Notes under the pieces: generated by a model
Seen by the model: only the letters and a program-made list of their open reading frames with translations
What the model was told of the DNA's origin: nothing
The model's database searches: none
Made by a program: the position numbers and the translations under genes
Shown: positions 1 through 10,040 of the stretch, in pieces
Layout: every line of letters starts with the position of its first letter
Position numbering within the stretch: the stretch's first letter is position 1
From: Phoenix dactylifera
Lineage: Eukaryota; Streptophyta; Magnoliopsida; Arecales; Arecaceae
Direction of reading: 5' to 3'
NCBI RefSeq assembly: GCF_009389715.1
Contig: NC_052397.1
Coordinates: 17,494,129-17,558,128 of the forward strand
DNA: 64,000 nucleotides

Positions 1-1626
1 GTAGTAGATTCTTCTATAATCTTGATTCTCTATGCTTGATTATTCTGTACATGGATTTGAGGGAACATTGAGAGGAATTATGAGGGGTTGATGAGTAATC
101 AAATTAATTCCGAATTGTGAAATGATTTCTTTTGTAAATTGATTTCATTTTCTCTATTTCAAAAACTTGTGAGTGGTAGCTTTGATTATACTCCTTTATG
201 AGTAATTAAATTGGATCTGAATTGTGAAATGACTTCTTTTGTAAATTGATTTCATTTCCTCTATTTTAAAGACTTGTAGAGTCCTTCTCATGGTATATTG
301 AGTTGCATTGTACTCCCGTGATTCCTCACTCCCAACCCTGATGTTAGTTATAATTGGGTCGTGGCCGAGTGAGTGGTAGTCTTGATTATGCTCCTTTTTA
401 GTAGAGTATTGGGAGGGTGCATTATGGCATTTATGCATGGTTTGGCAGTATCTGCAGGACACCTATAGTCGATGGGGTTGAACATCGGCCTTTGTGCACA
501 TAGTAGCCTTCTGGGTGGGCGGAGCCCAGTCCCTTCCTAGGGGGGGACACGGCCCTAGGCGTAGGATCGGCCGGTCCTACGACTTATATTCTGCTTGCCG
601 CCGGGCATAGTAAGACCCCGCGAGGTGCAGTATGGCTTTCCGCAGATGTAGAATTCCCACGAGGTGCCGTTTAGTATGTAGATGTGAGATGGATTTCTGT
701 TCTGGATACTGGCCGGCATTTACATGATTAGTGTGGTGTCTTATCCTGCATATGCATGTGACAGTAGGGAGTTGTTGCTGGTTCGCCTGGGGCGTAAAAC
801 CCACCTCCCGACAGCTGTCTAGTGATGATTTCAGCATATTGACACCTGATTTGTATGTTCCAGCATTATGATCTGTTGAGCATATTCATGAGTAGCATAT
901 ATGTTTACTTGATTATTCCATATATGCTTCAGATGAGTTGATATTGATTGTGGTGATATTGATGATTTACTCCATATTCTCTATGTTGAGATCATGTTCA
1001 TCTTGTTATTGCTCTTGAGATTTCACCTCGAGCCATGATTATATCTTGTCTCATGTGCATAGTACTCTCTACTCCACTCACTGAGTATTTATATACTCAC
1101 TCCCCAGTTTGGTGTTTTTGATTGCAAGGGCAGGTATTGTATAGAGAAGAGCAGGGTTAGAGATTGCCTGCTAGCTGTGCCGCTCCAATAGTATAGTATA
1201 ATGTAGATAGAGGTTTATACTCTTTTGGTGTATTATAAACCTTCTGTTGTATATAGTGGTATAGTTACAGTCAAGATCCTGTTGGTGGATATGGGTTTGA
1301 CCATGGATGGAATGGAACCAGATTTTTATACAGATGAGTTATATGCCTGAGATAATGTATTGATATATATTGTCCCAGGTTTCATTATGTGACGGATTAT
1401 GTGATTGCTGCTCTGACAGGTAGTGTGTTGTATGGTATTTGAGATAATCCTGACAGGTCACTATAGGAAAAGTGATCATTTTGTGCATGCATCATGCCAA
1501 ATTTTTCAAGATTTATTGATGATTGATAGGTAGTAGGGTTCTACGCGGTGGCTGGTGGCCTTATGCCTACCCGCCACCTAGGACCGTCGCGGCGACCCAC
1601 CGGGAACGAGGGCGGGGGTCGTGACA
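1..1626 (+). repeat. 5' LTR (3' part only)
   Basis: Window base 1 corresponds to base 3696 of the downstream LTR, so about 1.2 kb of the 5' LTR lies left of the window. The repeat ends in gtgaca just before the primer binding site. The open frames on either strand here recur in the other LTR copy, carry no recognisable domain and are not genes. Confidence 0.9.
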
Positions 1627-1632
1627 AAAGCT

Positions 1633-1644
1633 TGGTATCAGAGC
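1633..1644 (+). other. Primer binding site, initiator tRNA-Met type
   Basis: The sequence tggtatcagagc is the standard plant LTR-retrotransposon primer binding site complementary to the 3' end of initiator tRNA-Met. It starts 6 bases after the LTR end. Confidence 0.9.
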
Positions 1645-1865
1645 AAAGGTTAAACAAGAGTCCTGTCAGAGCAAATAGGGTGAGTCAGGATTAAGTATAG
1701 GATTATACTATGGAGCGTAGGATTTTTCTGTTTGTTATTTTATGAGTTCATTTACAATTCAGTAAAATATATTATGGCTCTGTGTAACGACTGCCCCTCT
1801 CTTTTTTACTCTTTTAGAGACATATAAAGAATACTTCAAGGAAAATGGAGCTAGATTAGCATTGG

Positions 1866-2011
1866 ATGCAGGTTCTGCACATGGTCGAGCCCCAAAGAGA
1901 AAAATCTCCTCCTGCTGATAGACGGAGGGTTGATGATCAAGGAGAGGTAGGAAGTAGAGATGCATTAATGGAACAGTTACTGGCAGAGAATCAGGCTCTG
2001 AGGGGAGCAGT
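1866..2011 (+). pseudogene. gag N-terminal remnant of the gypsy element
   Basis: An open frame starts at the ATG at 1866 and encodes a charged stretch (EPQREKSPPADRRR, then MEQLLAENQALRGA). This position and composition fit the N-terminal part of a gypsy gag protein, but I cannot name a domain. Around 2008-2014 the sequence passes abruptly into integrase sequence in another frame. A large internal deletion therefore joined gag to the end of pol. Confidence 0.55.
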
Positions 2012-2439
2012 TTGGCACGGGGGGATCATGTTTTCTTAAAGATCTCTCCTATGAAAGGAGTAATGAGATTTGGAAAGAGGGGCAAACTTAGTCCCAGATA
2101 CATTGGCCCCTTTGAGATATTAGATAAAGTTGGCCAATGTATCTTACAGATTAGCACTGCGTCCAAACCTCAGCCATGTGCATCCCAGTATTCCACATAT
2201 CTATGCTCCGGAAGTATGTGCCGGATCCATCTCATGTGCTATCAGTGCAGGAAGTTACAGTAGAAGAAGATCTTTCTTATAAAGAACTTCCTGTCGCTAT
2301 TTCTTGATACTCAGATCAGGAAGCTGAGAAATAAGGAAATATGTATGGTAAAGGTCAATGGCACCGGCACAATGTTGAAGAATGCACTTGGGAGTCGGAG
2401 CAAAGTATGAAGAGCAAATACCCTCACCTCTTTGAGTAA
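2012..2439 (+). pseudogene. Integrase C-terminus and chromodomain-like tail of the gypsy element (broken)
   Basis: The frame opens with GDHVFLKISPMKGVMRFGKR and continues GKLSPRYIGPFEILDKVG. This is the conserved end of Ty3/gypsy integrase (the GPY/F region). The frame is then lost near 2150. Further on, other frames recover DTQIRKLRNKE, a WHRHNVEECTWE stretch and KYPHLFE before a stop at 2437, as in the chromodomain of plant chromoviruses. In such elements the chromodomain helps direct integration to certain chromatin. The catalytic core of integrase is absent, so the piece is not functional. Confidence 0.85.
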
Positions 2440-2484
2440 TCAAGGTAATTTACTCTTTTAGAATTCGAGGACGAATTTTATATA

Positions 2485-2495
2485 AGGAGGAAGGA
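2485..2495 (+). other. Polypurine tract of the gypsy element
   Basis: The purine run aggaggaagga lies directly before the 3' LTR, which begins with TGTAATAACCCCC at 2496. It primes plus-strand DNA synthesis in this element class. Confidence 0.8.
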
Positions 2496-5312
2496 TGTAA
2501 TAACCCCCAAATTTTTTTTTATATAAAAAAGGATAGAATAGTCCTTTAAAATTGATATAAGGGGTAAAATGGGAAGGAATCAAAAGTTAATGGCATAACT
2601 GTAGATCTGTTGAAGTGGTAAGGGCAAAATGGGAATTTTTAGAGTTTGATTTGACTTAATTAGGGGGGTTTTGCTGGCTCAGACGTGCAACAGAGAAGGA
2701 AGGGGGGAAGTCTCAGGCAGTGGAAACACAGAGAGAGGGAAAAAGAGAAGAAGAAGAAAAAGAAGAAGAAGAAGAAGAAAGAGGAAGGGGATTCGAGGAG
2801 GAGAGCGATCCCGGTTGCACTTCCAGCTGAAGGGAAAAACGTAGATCTCCTTTCTCTCTACGCAAGGACCTCGATTTCCAAAAAGAAAAAGGTAAATATC
2901 CATCCCTATCTAGTCTTTTGATGACATTAGGCTATACAAAGGGTGGATATAGTCTAGAGGGGGCTCGGATAAGGGTTGTAAGAGGCCGCGTTAAAAGAGG
3001 AAGAATCGGATTTTGACAAATTTTTTACCGGCACCTACGGAAAAATTGTGTCGAAGTCCCAACTTCGCGCGAATTATTTAGGAGGTCCAAACGACTCCGT
3101 AGTAAATGCATGTTACCTCTTGGAATCTCCTATGAGTGTAAGAATGTCAGGTAAAATTTCATCAAATTTGGAGCTCTGGAAAGTGGATCAAACCCGGGAT
3201 GAAGTAACCCGGCCTGCGACCGGGTTACTTTCATTCCCGGGTGGAAAATATGGGATTCATGCTCATAAATAGAGTATTAAAGCCTAGATCAAGCCCTAAC
3301 AAGGGACCTTGGGACTCATGCAAGGGGAATCCCTAGTATACATAACATGATGATTTAATAATAGAAAAAAAAGGAAAGAAAAGAAAACGATTTAGGAAAC
3401 GGGGGCAGTTGAATTAATTAAAGTCCCCTATATTATAATTGGCGACGTCAGATTATAGCCCTTGATACAAAACTAAATATATTGTAAATGCATGTATCAG
3501 TTGGGCAAGAAGCTAGGAAATAAGAGGAAGAAGTTCCCCACTGCCAGCTGTAGATTTTTGGAGGCGTATCAGGGCTGTGCCAGATTGACAGGTGAGTGGG
3601 AGTTTGTACTTTGCACCATGAGCACATTCCTTATTCATTTTTATGAATGTTGCCAAGTGTGACTTGATTCCACCTGAGCTTATTGATTAATTGTTGTAGT
3701 AGATTCTTCTATAATCTTGATTCTCTATGCTTGATTATTCTGTACATGGATTTGAGGGAACATTGAGAGGAATTATGAGGGGTTGATGAGTAATCAAATT
3801 GATTCCGAATTGTGAAATGATTTCTTTTGTAAATTGATTTCATTTTCTCTATTTCAAAGACTTGTGAGTGGTAGCTTTGATTATACTCCTTTATGAGTAA
3901 TTAAATTGGATCTGAATTGTGAAATGACTTCTTTTGTAAATTGATTTCATTTCCTCTATTCAAAGACTTGTAGAGCCCTTCTCATGGTATATTGAGTTGC
4001 ATTGTACTCCCGTGATTCCTCACTCCCAATCCTGATGTTAGTTATAATTGGGTCGTGGCCGAGTGAGTGGTAGTCTTGATTATGCTCCTTTTTAGTAGAG
4101 TATTGGGAGGGTGCCATTATGGCATTTATGCATGGCTTGGCAGTATCTGCAGGACACCTATAGTCGATGGGGTTGAACATCGGCCTTTGTGCACATAGTA
4201 GCCTTCTGGGTGGGCGGAGCCCAGTCCCTTCCTAGGGGGGACAGGCCCTAGGCGTAGGATCGGCCGGTCCTACGACTTATATTCTGCTTGCCGCCGGGCA
4301 TAGTAAGACCCCGCGAGGTGCAGTATGGCTTTCCGTGGATGTAGAATTTCCGCGAGGTGCCGTTTAGTATGTAGATGTGAGATGGATTTCTGTTCTGGAT
4401 ACTGGCCGGCATTTACATGATTAGTGTGGTGTCTTATCCTGCATATGCATGTGACAGTAGGGAGTTGTTGCTGGTTCGCCTGGGGCGTAAAACCCACCTC
4501 CCGACAGCTGTCTAGTGATGATTTCAGCATATTGACACCTGATTTGTATGTTCCAGCATTATGATCTGTTGAGCATATTCATGAGTAGCATATATGTTTA
4601 CTTGATTATTCCATATATGCTTCAGATGAGTTGATATTGATTGTGGTGATATTGATGATTTACTCCATATTCTCTATGTTGAGATCATGTTCATCTTGTT
4701 ATTGCTCTTGAGATTTCACCTCGAGCCATGATTATATCTTGTCTCATGTGCATAGTACTCTCTACTCCACTCACTGAGTATTTATATACTCACTCCCCAG
4801 TTTGGTGTTTTTGATTGCAGGGCAGGTATTGTATAGAGAAGAGCAGGGTTAGAGATTGCCTGCTAGCTGTGCCGCTCCATAGTATAGTATAATGTAGATA
4901 GAGGTTTATACTCTTTTGGTGTATTATAAACCTTCTGTTGTATATAGTGTATAGTTACAGTCATAGATCCTGTTGTGGATATGGGTTTGACCATGGATAG
5001 AATGGGAACCAGATTTTTATACAGATGAGTTATATGCCTGAGATAATGTATTGATATATATTGTCCAGGTTCATTATGTGACGGATTATGTGATTGCTGC
5101 TCTGACAGGTAGTGTGTTGTATGTATTGAGATAATCCTGACAGGTCACTATAGGAAAAGTGATCATTTTGTGCATGCATCATGCTAAATTTTTCAAGATT
5201 TATTGATGATTGATAGGTAGTAGGGTTCTACGCGGTGGCTGGTGGCCTTATGCCTACCCGCACCCTAGGACCGTCGCGGCGACCCGCCGGGAATGGGGCG
5301 GGGGTCGTGACA
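2496..5312 (+). repeat. 3' LTR of the gypsy element (2817 bp)
   Basis: The LTR begins TGTAATAACC after the purine tract and ends GTCGTGACA, giving TG...CA termini. Bases 3696-5312 match 1-1626. A GAA-rich microsatellite lies at about 2746-2780. The five bases after the LTR are tatat, the expected target-site duplicate. Its partner lies left of the window and cannot be checked. Confidence 0.88.
2746..2780 (+). repeat. (AAG)n microsatellite in the 3' LTR
   Basis: A run of AAG units with one interruption. The purine-rich reading frames over this stretch come from the repeat. Confidence 0.85.
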
Positions 5313-5329
5313 TATATCAACTCTACTAA

Positions 5330-6482
5330 CCTTCATTATTCCACCTTGAGACTTGTAACAAAATCTGTTAGAGTCTAAGATACCCAATGAAATCAAATTC
5401 TTTCTCAAATTAGGAACATGTCTAATATCACACAACATTCTAATCACACCATCAAACATATTAATCCTGATATTTTTTATTCCAATGACTTTGCAAGATG
5501 CATCATTGCCCATCAAAATAGAACCAGAATTAACTAACCTATAGGTGTCAAACCAATCTTTATTGGGTGTCATGTGATAGGAGCATGCTGAATACGGAAT
5601 CCAAGAATCCACGAGATGATCTAAACTGGATGAAATTGAAAGTATATCACCGTCACTGTTATCTGTGTCTTCTTTCACTATATTTGCAGACTTAGAAGAC
5701 TCCTCAGATCTGTCATCATCTTTACCCTTCTTTCTCTCAGGACAATTTCGCTTTATGTGACCCTATTTTCCACACTTGTAGCATGTTATGCCATTTTTTT
5801 ATCTGAATTTGGACCGAGATTACTGCAATTGAACCCATTCCTTATGTTGCTTGTTCCAAGCTCTGGTTACCCTTCGCCACTAAGCCTTCTCCTTGAGAAC
5901 TCTCATCATTGGCTTTCTTTTGCTGATGAAAACCTAACAAGGCTCTAATAACATCTTCTAACTCTACGGTCTCCATTCCCCACGTGAGAGTTATAACCAA
6001 ATTTCGTATGTAGGAGAAGCGGGTAAAGAATGCAACAACATCAACGCTTTGTCTTCGTCTTCAAACTTCACATCAACACGCAGCAAATTACCGATAATCT
6101 GATTGAACACGTTGATATTATGGCTTAAATCAGCACCCTCTGCTATCTTAAGACTATACAGCTTCTACTTAAGATAGAGCTTGTTCGTCAACGACTTGGA
6201 TATATACCGACTCTCCAATTTCGACCAGATGGCCGCCAGAGATTTTTCGTCTATGACATGATACATCACATCATCAGCCAGACAAAATCGTATATTTGAA
6301 ACAGCCTTCGCCTCCAATTTCTTCCACTCTATGTCATCCATGTCATCTGGTTTCTTTCCGTATATGGCCTTTACCATATCCTGCGATACTAACAGATCTT
6401 CACCCTCCTCTGCCATAGCCCGAAATTCCCAGTTCTATCGAACTTTATCACATCGAACTTCGCAGAAAATATCCCTACCATC
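5330..6482 (-). pseudogene. Copia gag-protease remnant
   Basis: The minus strand shows a copia gag start near 6482 (MVGIFSAKFDVIKF), then YGKKPDDMDDIEWKKLEAKA and a UBN2-type gag domain to about 5950. At about 5745-5785 lies a CCHC zinc knuckle (CYKCGK, stop, GHIKRNC), where the usual Trp codon has become TAG. Then comes the protease start SWIPYSACSYHMTPNKDWFD. In family members the active site reads DSA/DSG, and here the Asp is Tyr. The pieces lie in more than one frame. A knuckle stop, a lost catalytic Asp and frameshifts all mark an inactive copy. Confidence 0.85.
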
Positions 6483-6710
6483 TTATCTTTTTCACAAAAT
6501 AAAATAGAGAAAAATAGGATCTGATCAAAAATAAAAATACCAAATAACGCTTCTGTTCTCCTAATCAAAATGTGAGCGGCGTCGCACGGATGCGGAGAAA
6601 TCAATTGCGTGGTCCTCCTCCTCCTCTACGAGATCTGGATACTTCAGCGATGGCGGTGACGCGGGCGTAGACACGGAAGAAAAAAGAGTTTTTTTAAAAA
6701 AAATCTTGAA

Positions 6711-6722
6711 GCCCTGATACCA
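6711..6722 (-). other. Primer binding site of the copia element
   Basis: On the minus strand the sequence tggtatcagggc matches the initiator tRNA-Met binding site with one change from the usual tggtatcagagc. It lies two bases inside the LTR end. Confidence 0.8.
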
Positions 6723-6724
6723 TT

Positions 6725-7077
6725 TGTTGCGCAAAACACAGGATCCAAACGACGAACAGAACAATGCACATAATTAAGAGAAGAAGAGGAAAAGGAATTG
6801 AACACAAGAATTTTACGTGGTTCGGCAATGTGCCTATGTCCACGAGAGCGAAATGGCTGTAACTTTCACTATCTCTCAAAATAACAAGGTTACAGGATAT
6901 TTATATTTAAACCCTAGCTCCAGAGTTCCAGCCCCTATCAGTATTTCTGGTAAAATAAAACACTACAAAATTATTCCAAAGATAAACATATCCCGTCGCT
7001 TCTCTCTGTTCCGTTAGAATACCAGTGTACTACTCAAATAAGAATATCTTAATATGAGTCACTTATTCTAATATACA
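6725..7077 (-). repeat. Copia 5' LTR (right edge approximate)
   Basis: The LTR end next to the primer site reads CAACA on the minus strand. The internal sequence tacgtggttcggcaatgtgc at about 6815-6834 is typical of many plant copia LTRs. The far edge at 7077 is chosen only because it gives a TG start on the minus strand. No partner LTR is in the window, so this edge is uncertain. Confidence 0.6.
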
Positions 7078-7749
7078 TGATCAAAAAATCTAAATAATAT
7101 TTTTTGGTTGGGCAGCAGAGACAACTGTGTAGGCTATCAACCATCATTGCCCCCAGATACGCCGGCCCCATGATCTGAATCCATAAGCATGTCGATTCTT
7201 ACTACCAGTCTTCGAGACTTTTTGTGCCCAACAAGTTTGTGCCCACCACAACGCATACGTTACAGCGACGGACGGCTCCATTTTCCTCAAGACTATATAG
7301 TCTCCCTCTGCGTTTTATTCAAAACAACAACAACAACAACAAAAAAAAAAAATCTTGTCTCAATGTACTTGATTGTTTCCTGTTAATCGATGCTAGTCTC
7401 TATAAAAAATCTTGGTGGCTTGCATTGCTTAACATCTTGCACTTCGTTGTTATCCAGAAGACACCAAGAACGTTGGTGACTGGAAGGCTCCAAGTCCCGA
7501 TCACCCACCGTCCCGTATTCTGCGGAGGGATCGATGATCGAGTGGTGTCCTTACTGTGTTTTCCTGTTGTCCATACACAGGTTCACTTCCTAGCAATGCT
7601 AGAATATGTAGGCAGAAGGTAAGTCACGATGAGGAGTGGACCTTAAGTTAAACAATGAAGTGGAGAGAGAATTATAAGTATGCATCACTTTGGAGTCATG
7701 CTCCTATCACCGAATCCAACATTAATTCTACTCAACCATCTAAGGGGAA
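7078..7749. other. Spacer upstream of the P450 pseudogene
   Basis: No recognisable gene. A short (ACA)n/poly-A stretch lies at about 7322-7350. The open frames across 7189-7867 show no domain and overlap the start of the P450. Promoter elements may lie here, but none is distinctive. Confidence 0.5.
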
Positions 7750-9258
7750 ATGCGGCACGACTTCAGTCTCCTCCCTCTCCTCTTCATCACGTTCTTCTTC
7801 TTCTACTACTTCATTCAGCATTGCTTATGCGAGAAGAAATCTAGTAGAGAGCCTCCGACGAAAATAAGCTTCTTCGAAATGGTCAAGAACAAAGATCGGA
7901 TCCTGGAGTGGACAACGAAGCTGGTGCTGGCGAGCCCAACCAACACCATCACCATGCCTTCCACTGTTATCACCAGCAACCCCAAGAACATCGAGCACAT
8001 CCTCAAGACCAACTTCCGCAACTACCCCAAAGGCGACGACTTCATCGCCATGTTCGCGGAATTGCTCGGCCATGGCATCATCAACTCCGATGGCGACCAC
8101 TGGAAGCTCCAGCGGAAGGCTGCCAGCCGCGAGTTCAATACCAAGAACATCCGCACCATCATCTTGGACAAGGTCGGCAGCGAGGTCGCCGACCGCCTTC
8201 TCCTCCTCCTCTCAAAGGCCGCGGCCACGGGCGCGTCCCTCGACCCTCCATGACCTCCTCGACCGCCTCGCCATCGACAACGTCTGCCAGATTGTCTCCG
8301 ACGTGGATCCAGCCTGGCTTGGCCACGGCAACATGGACGTCCACAGGTTCATCCACGCCTTCGAGGCGGTATGGGGTGTCGTCAACAAAAGGTTCAACCA
8401 GCCTTGCTTTCTGTGGAAGCTTCAACGGCTGCTCGGCGTTGGATCTGAGCGGCGGTTGAAGGAGGAGATCGGCGACGTGCATGAGTTCGCCATGAGGATT
8501 GTGAAGCAGAGGAAGGGAAGGAAGCCCGAGGAGATAAGGAGCAGCAGTGACTTCCTCTCGCATTGCGTGCTTAATGGGAACTCCTCCGACGAGTTTCTTC
8601 GTGACATCATCATCAACTTCGTGTTTGCCGCTCGGGAGACCACGCCGACCGTCATGACCTGGTTTTTCTGGTTAGTCTCGACCCGGCCCGAGGTCGAGGA
8701 AAGAATTGTGGATGAGATCAATTCAGTCAGGGGAGGCATGGAAATCCGGATGGAAAGCTGACACTGGATGAGCTGAGAGAGATGGATTACCTCCACGCGG
8801 TGCTGTCGGAGACGCTAAGGCTGTACCCCCCGGTGCCGCTCTGTCCGCGGCAGTGCGCGGAGGATGACATGCTGCCGGACGGGACAGTGGTGAAAAAGGG
8901 GTGGAGGGTGATTTACAACAGCTACGCAATGGGTGCGATGGAGAGCATTTGGGGGGTGGACTGCAAGGAGTTTAAGCCAGAGCGGTGGTTGGAGAACGGA
9001 GTTTTTCGTCCAAAGAGTCCGTTCCAGTTCCCGGTGTTCCATGCCGGGCCGAGGACGTGTCTGGGGAAGGAGACGGCATACATCCAAATGAAGGTGCTGG
9101 CTGCAAGCGTCATCGAAAGGTTTAGTTTCGAGGTGGCGGCGAGGACGGAGGTTGAATTTGTCTCGACTTTGAAGATGAAAGGGGGTACACCGGTGTCGGT
9201 GAGGGAGAAGCAGGGGAAAAGAACGTGCGAAGGTGGCGGTGACTTTGTAGTGGCTTGA
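7750..9258 (+). pseudogene. Cytochrome P450, CYP94-like, with two frameshifts
   Basis: The family comprises membrane-anchored haem monooxygenases of the ER. CYP94 members hydroxylate fatty acids or jasmonoyl-isoleucine at the omega end (family knowledge; substrate here unknown). The N-terminus has a hydrophobic anchor (LLPLLFITFFFFYYF). Then come RILEWTTKLVLASPTNT, a helix C-like DGDHWKLQRKAASREF, an I-helix AARETT (usually AG.[DE]TT), ETLRLYPPV (ExxR helix K) and the haem loop FPVFHAGPRTCLGK with its Cys ligand. The total span equals about 502 codons, the normal family length, as one exon. The frame changes near 8243 (apparent extra C in the ctcgaccctcc stretch) and again near 8735-8757 (after GGMEIRMES, stop at 8759). 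The proline-rich hinge after the anchor looks eroded. It could be a young pseudogene or a gene with assembly errors. Confidence 0.85.
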
Positions 9259-9461
9259 TGTCGTTGCCATTCGGTGCAGAGCCCAGCCATACTAGCACTG
9301 TACGTTAGTTATGCTTTTTAGTTTTCCTGGTTTTCTATTTTAATATTATTCTATTATATGGCAAGTTCATGGCATGATCCTTGTGGCGTCCTTTAGTCAG
9401 CTCCTATCAAGAAAAGGTGGTAAGGGAAATCCTTGAATGGCGATAGTGTGAGCTGACCAAA

Positions 9462-9503
<42 letters not shown>

Positions 9504-10040
9504 CTCTGTATTTGTTTCTTTTTTTAAGAAAAATATTTCAGCTTTCGATCATTGGTGGATTGCTTGAGAACCTTGTATGGTTTACAGAACCCCGTAACAA
9601 ATGATATAGAAGGAACCTAGGGTTTTGATGAGAGCAGTTCTATCAAAGAGCAACTCTCATGTGCATAACCTTTGGAATTACAGCCTAACTACAAATGGAA
9701 TAGTAAGAGTTTTGACAATATCTGTTGTACGTTTACATCGGACACCATTGATATGGTGAATCATGTGTAGTGCAATAATGGTATTCCATTGGTGCAGGGG
9801 AAAATAAATAGAAAAGGAAAAGTATTGCTGCAACATTTAGCAATCACGCTCCCTATCCTAATCCAACACTCACAAAATTTTGGAACAATATCATAAAATT
9901 AATGTTTGCGCTCCACCATCCTTACATAATATATCGTGGAAAAATGAGTAGGAGGAAGTGTTCATATCTATGGAGAGAGAAGGAAAATGTTTGTTCTTCC
10001 ATCTCTAGTTTTGCTTTCAAGTTATTACGACTTTCTTCAA
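9259..10040. other. Intergenic, AT-rich, between the P450 and ABCB 3' ends
   Basis: Contains the 3' flank of the P450, a TA microsatellite and then unremarkable AT-rich sequence. The P450 (plus) and ABCB (minus) converge here. No open frame with recognisable content was seen. Confidence 0.6.
9464..9501 (+). repeat. (TA)n microsatellite
   Basis: An uninterrupted run of about 19 TA units some 200 bp after the P450 stop codon. Confidence 0.95.

Larger units (their letters stand above)
1..5312 (+). mobile_element. Ty3/gypsy chromovirus-type LTR retrotransposon, internally deleted, 5' end outside window
   Basis: Bases 1-1626 and 3696-5312 are near-identical direct repeats that differ only by scattered substitutions and small indels. 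They are the two LTRs. The first is followed by a primer binding site matching initiator tRNA-Met, and the second is preceded by a purine tract. The internal region is only 869 bp, against several kb in an autonomous element. It keeps a gag-like start and the last part of integrase with a chromodomain-like tail. Protease, reverse transcriptase, RNase H and most of integrase are missing, so any movement would need proteins from other copies. The long LTR plus chromodomain-like tail resembles the Tekay/Del lineage (inference). The element lies inside a minus-strand copia element. Confidence 0.9.
5313..7077 (-). mobile_element. Ty1/copia retrotransposon fragment (5' LTR, gag, start of pol), degenerate
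   Basis: On the minus strand, reading right to left, there is a putative LTR (7077-6725), a tRNA-Met-type primer binding site (6722-6711), gag, a CCHC knuckle and the start of protease. The gypsy 3' LTR then interrupts it at 5312. The rest of pol and the other LTR should lie beyond the left edge of the window. The coding region holds several stop codons and frame changes, so the element is dead. The gypsy insertion is therefore the younger event. Confidence 0.85.

Noticed and set aside
196-837. Minus-strand open frames in the gypsy LTR (also at 3956-4530)
   Set aside because: They recur in both LTR copies, have no recognisable domain and run antisense to the element.
7815-9290. Several long minus-strand and off-frame open frames over the P450
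   Set aside because: They are composition shadows of a GC-rich coding exon; only the P450 frame carries family motifs.
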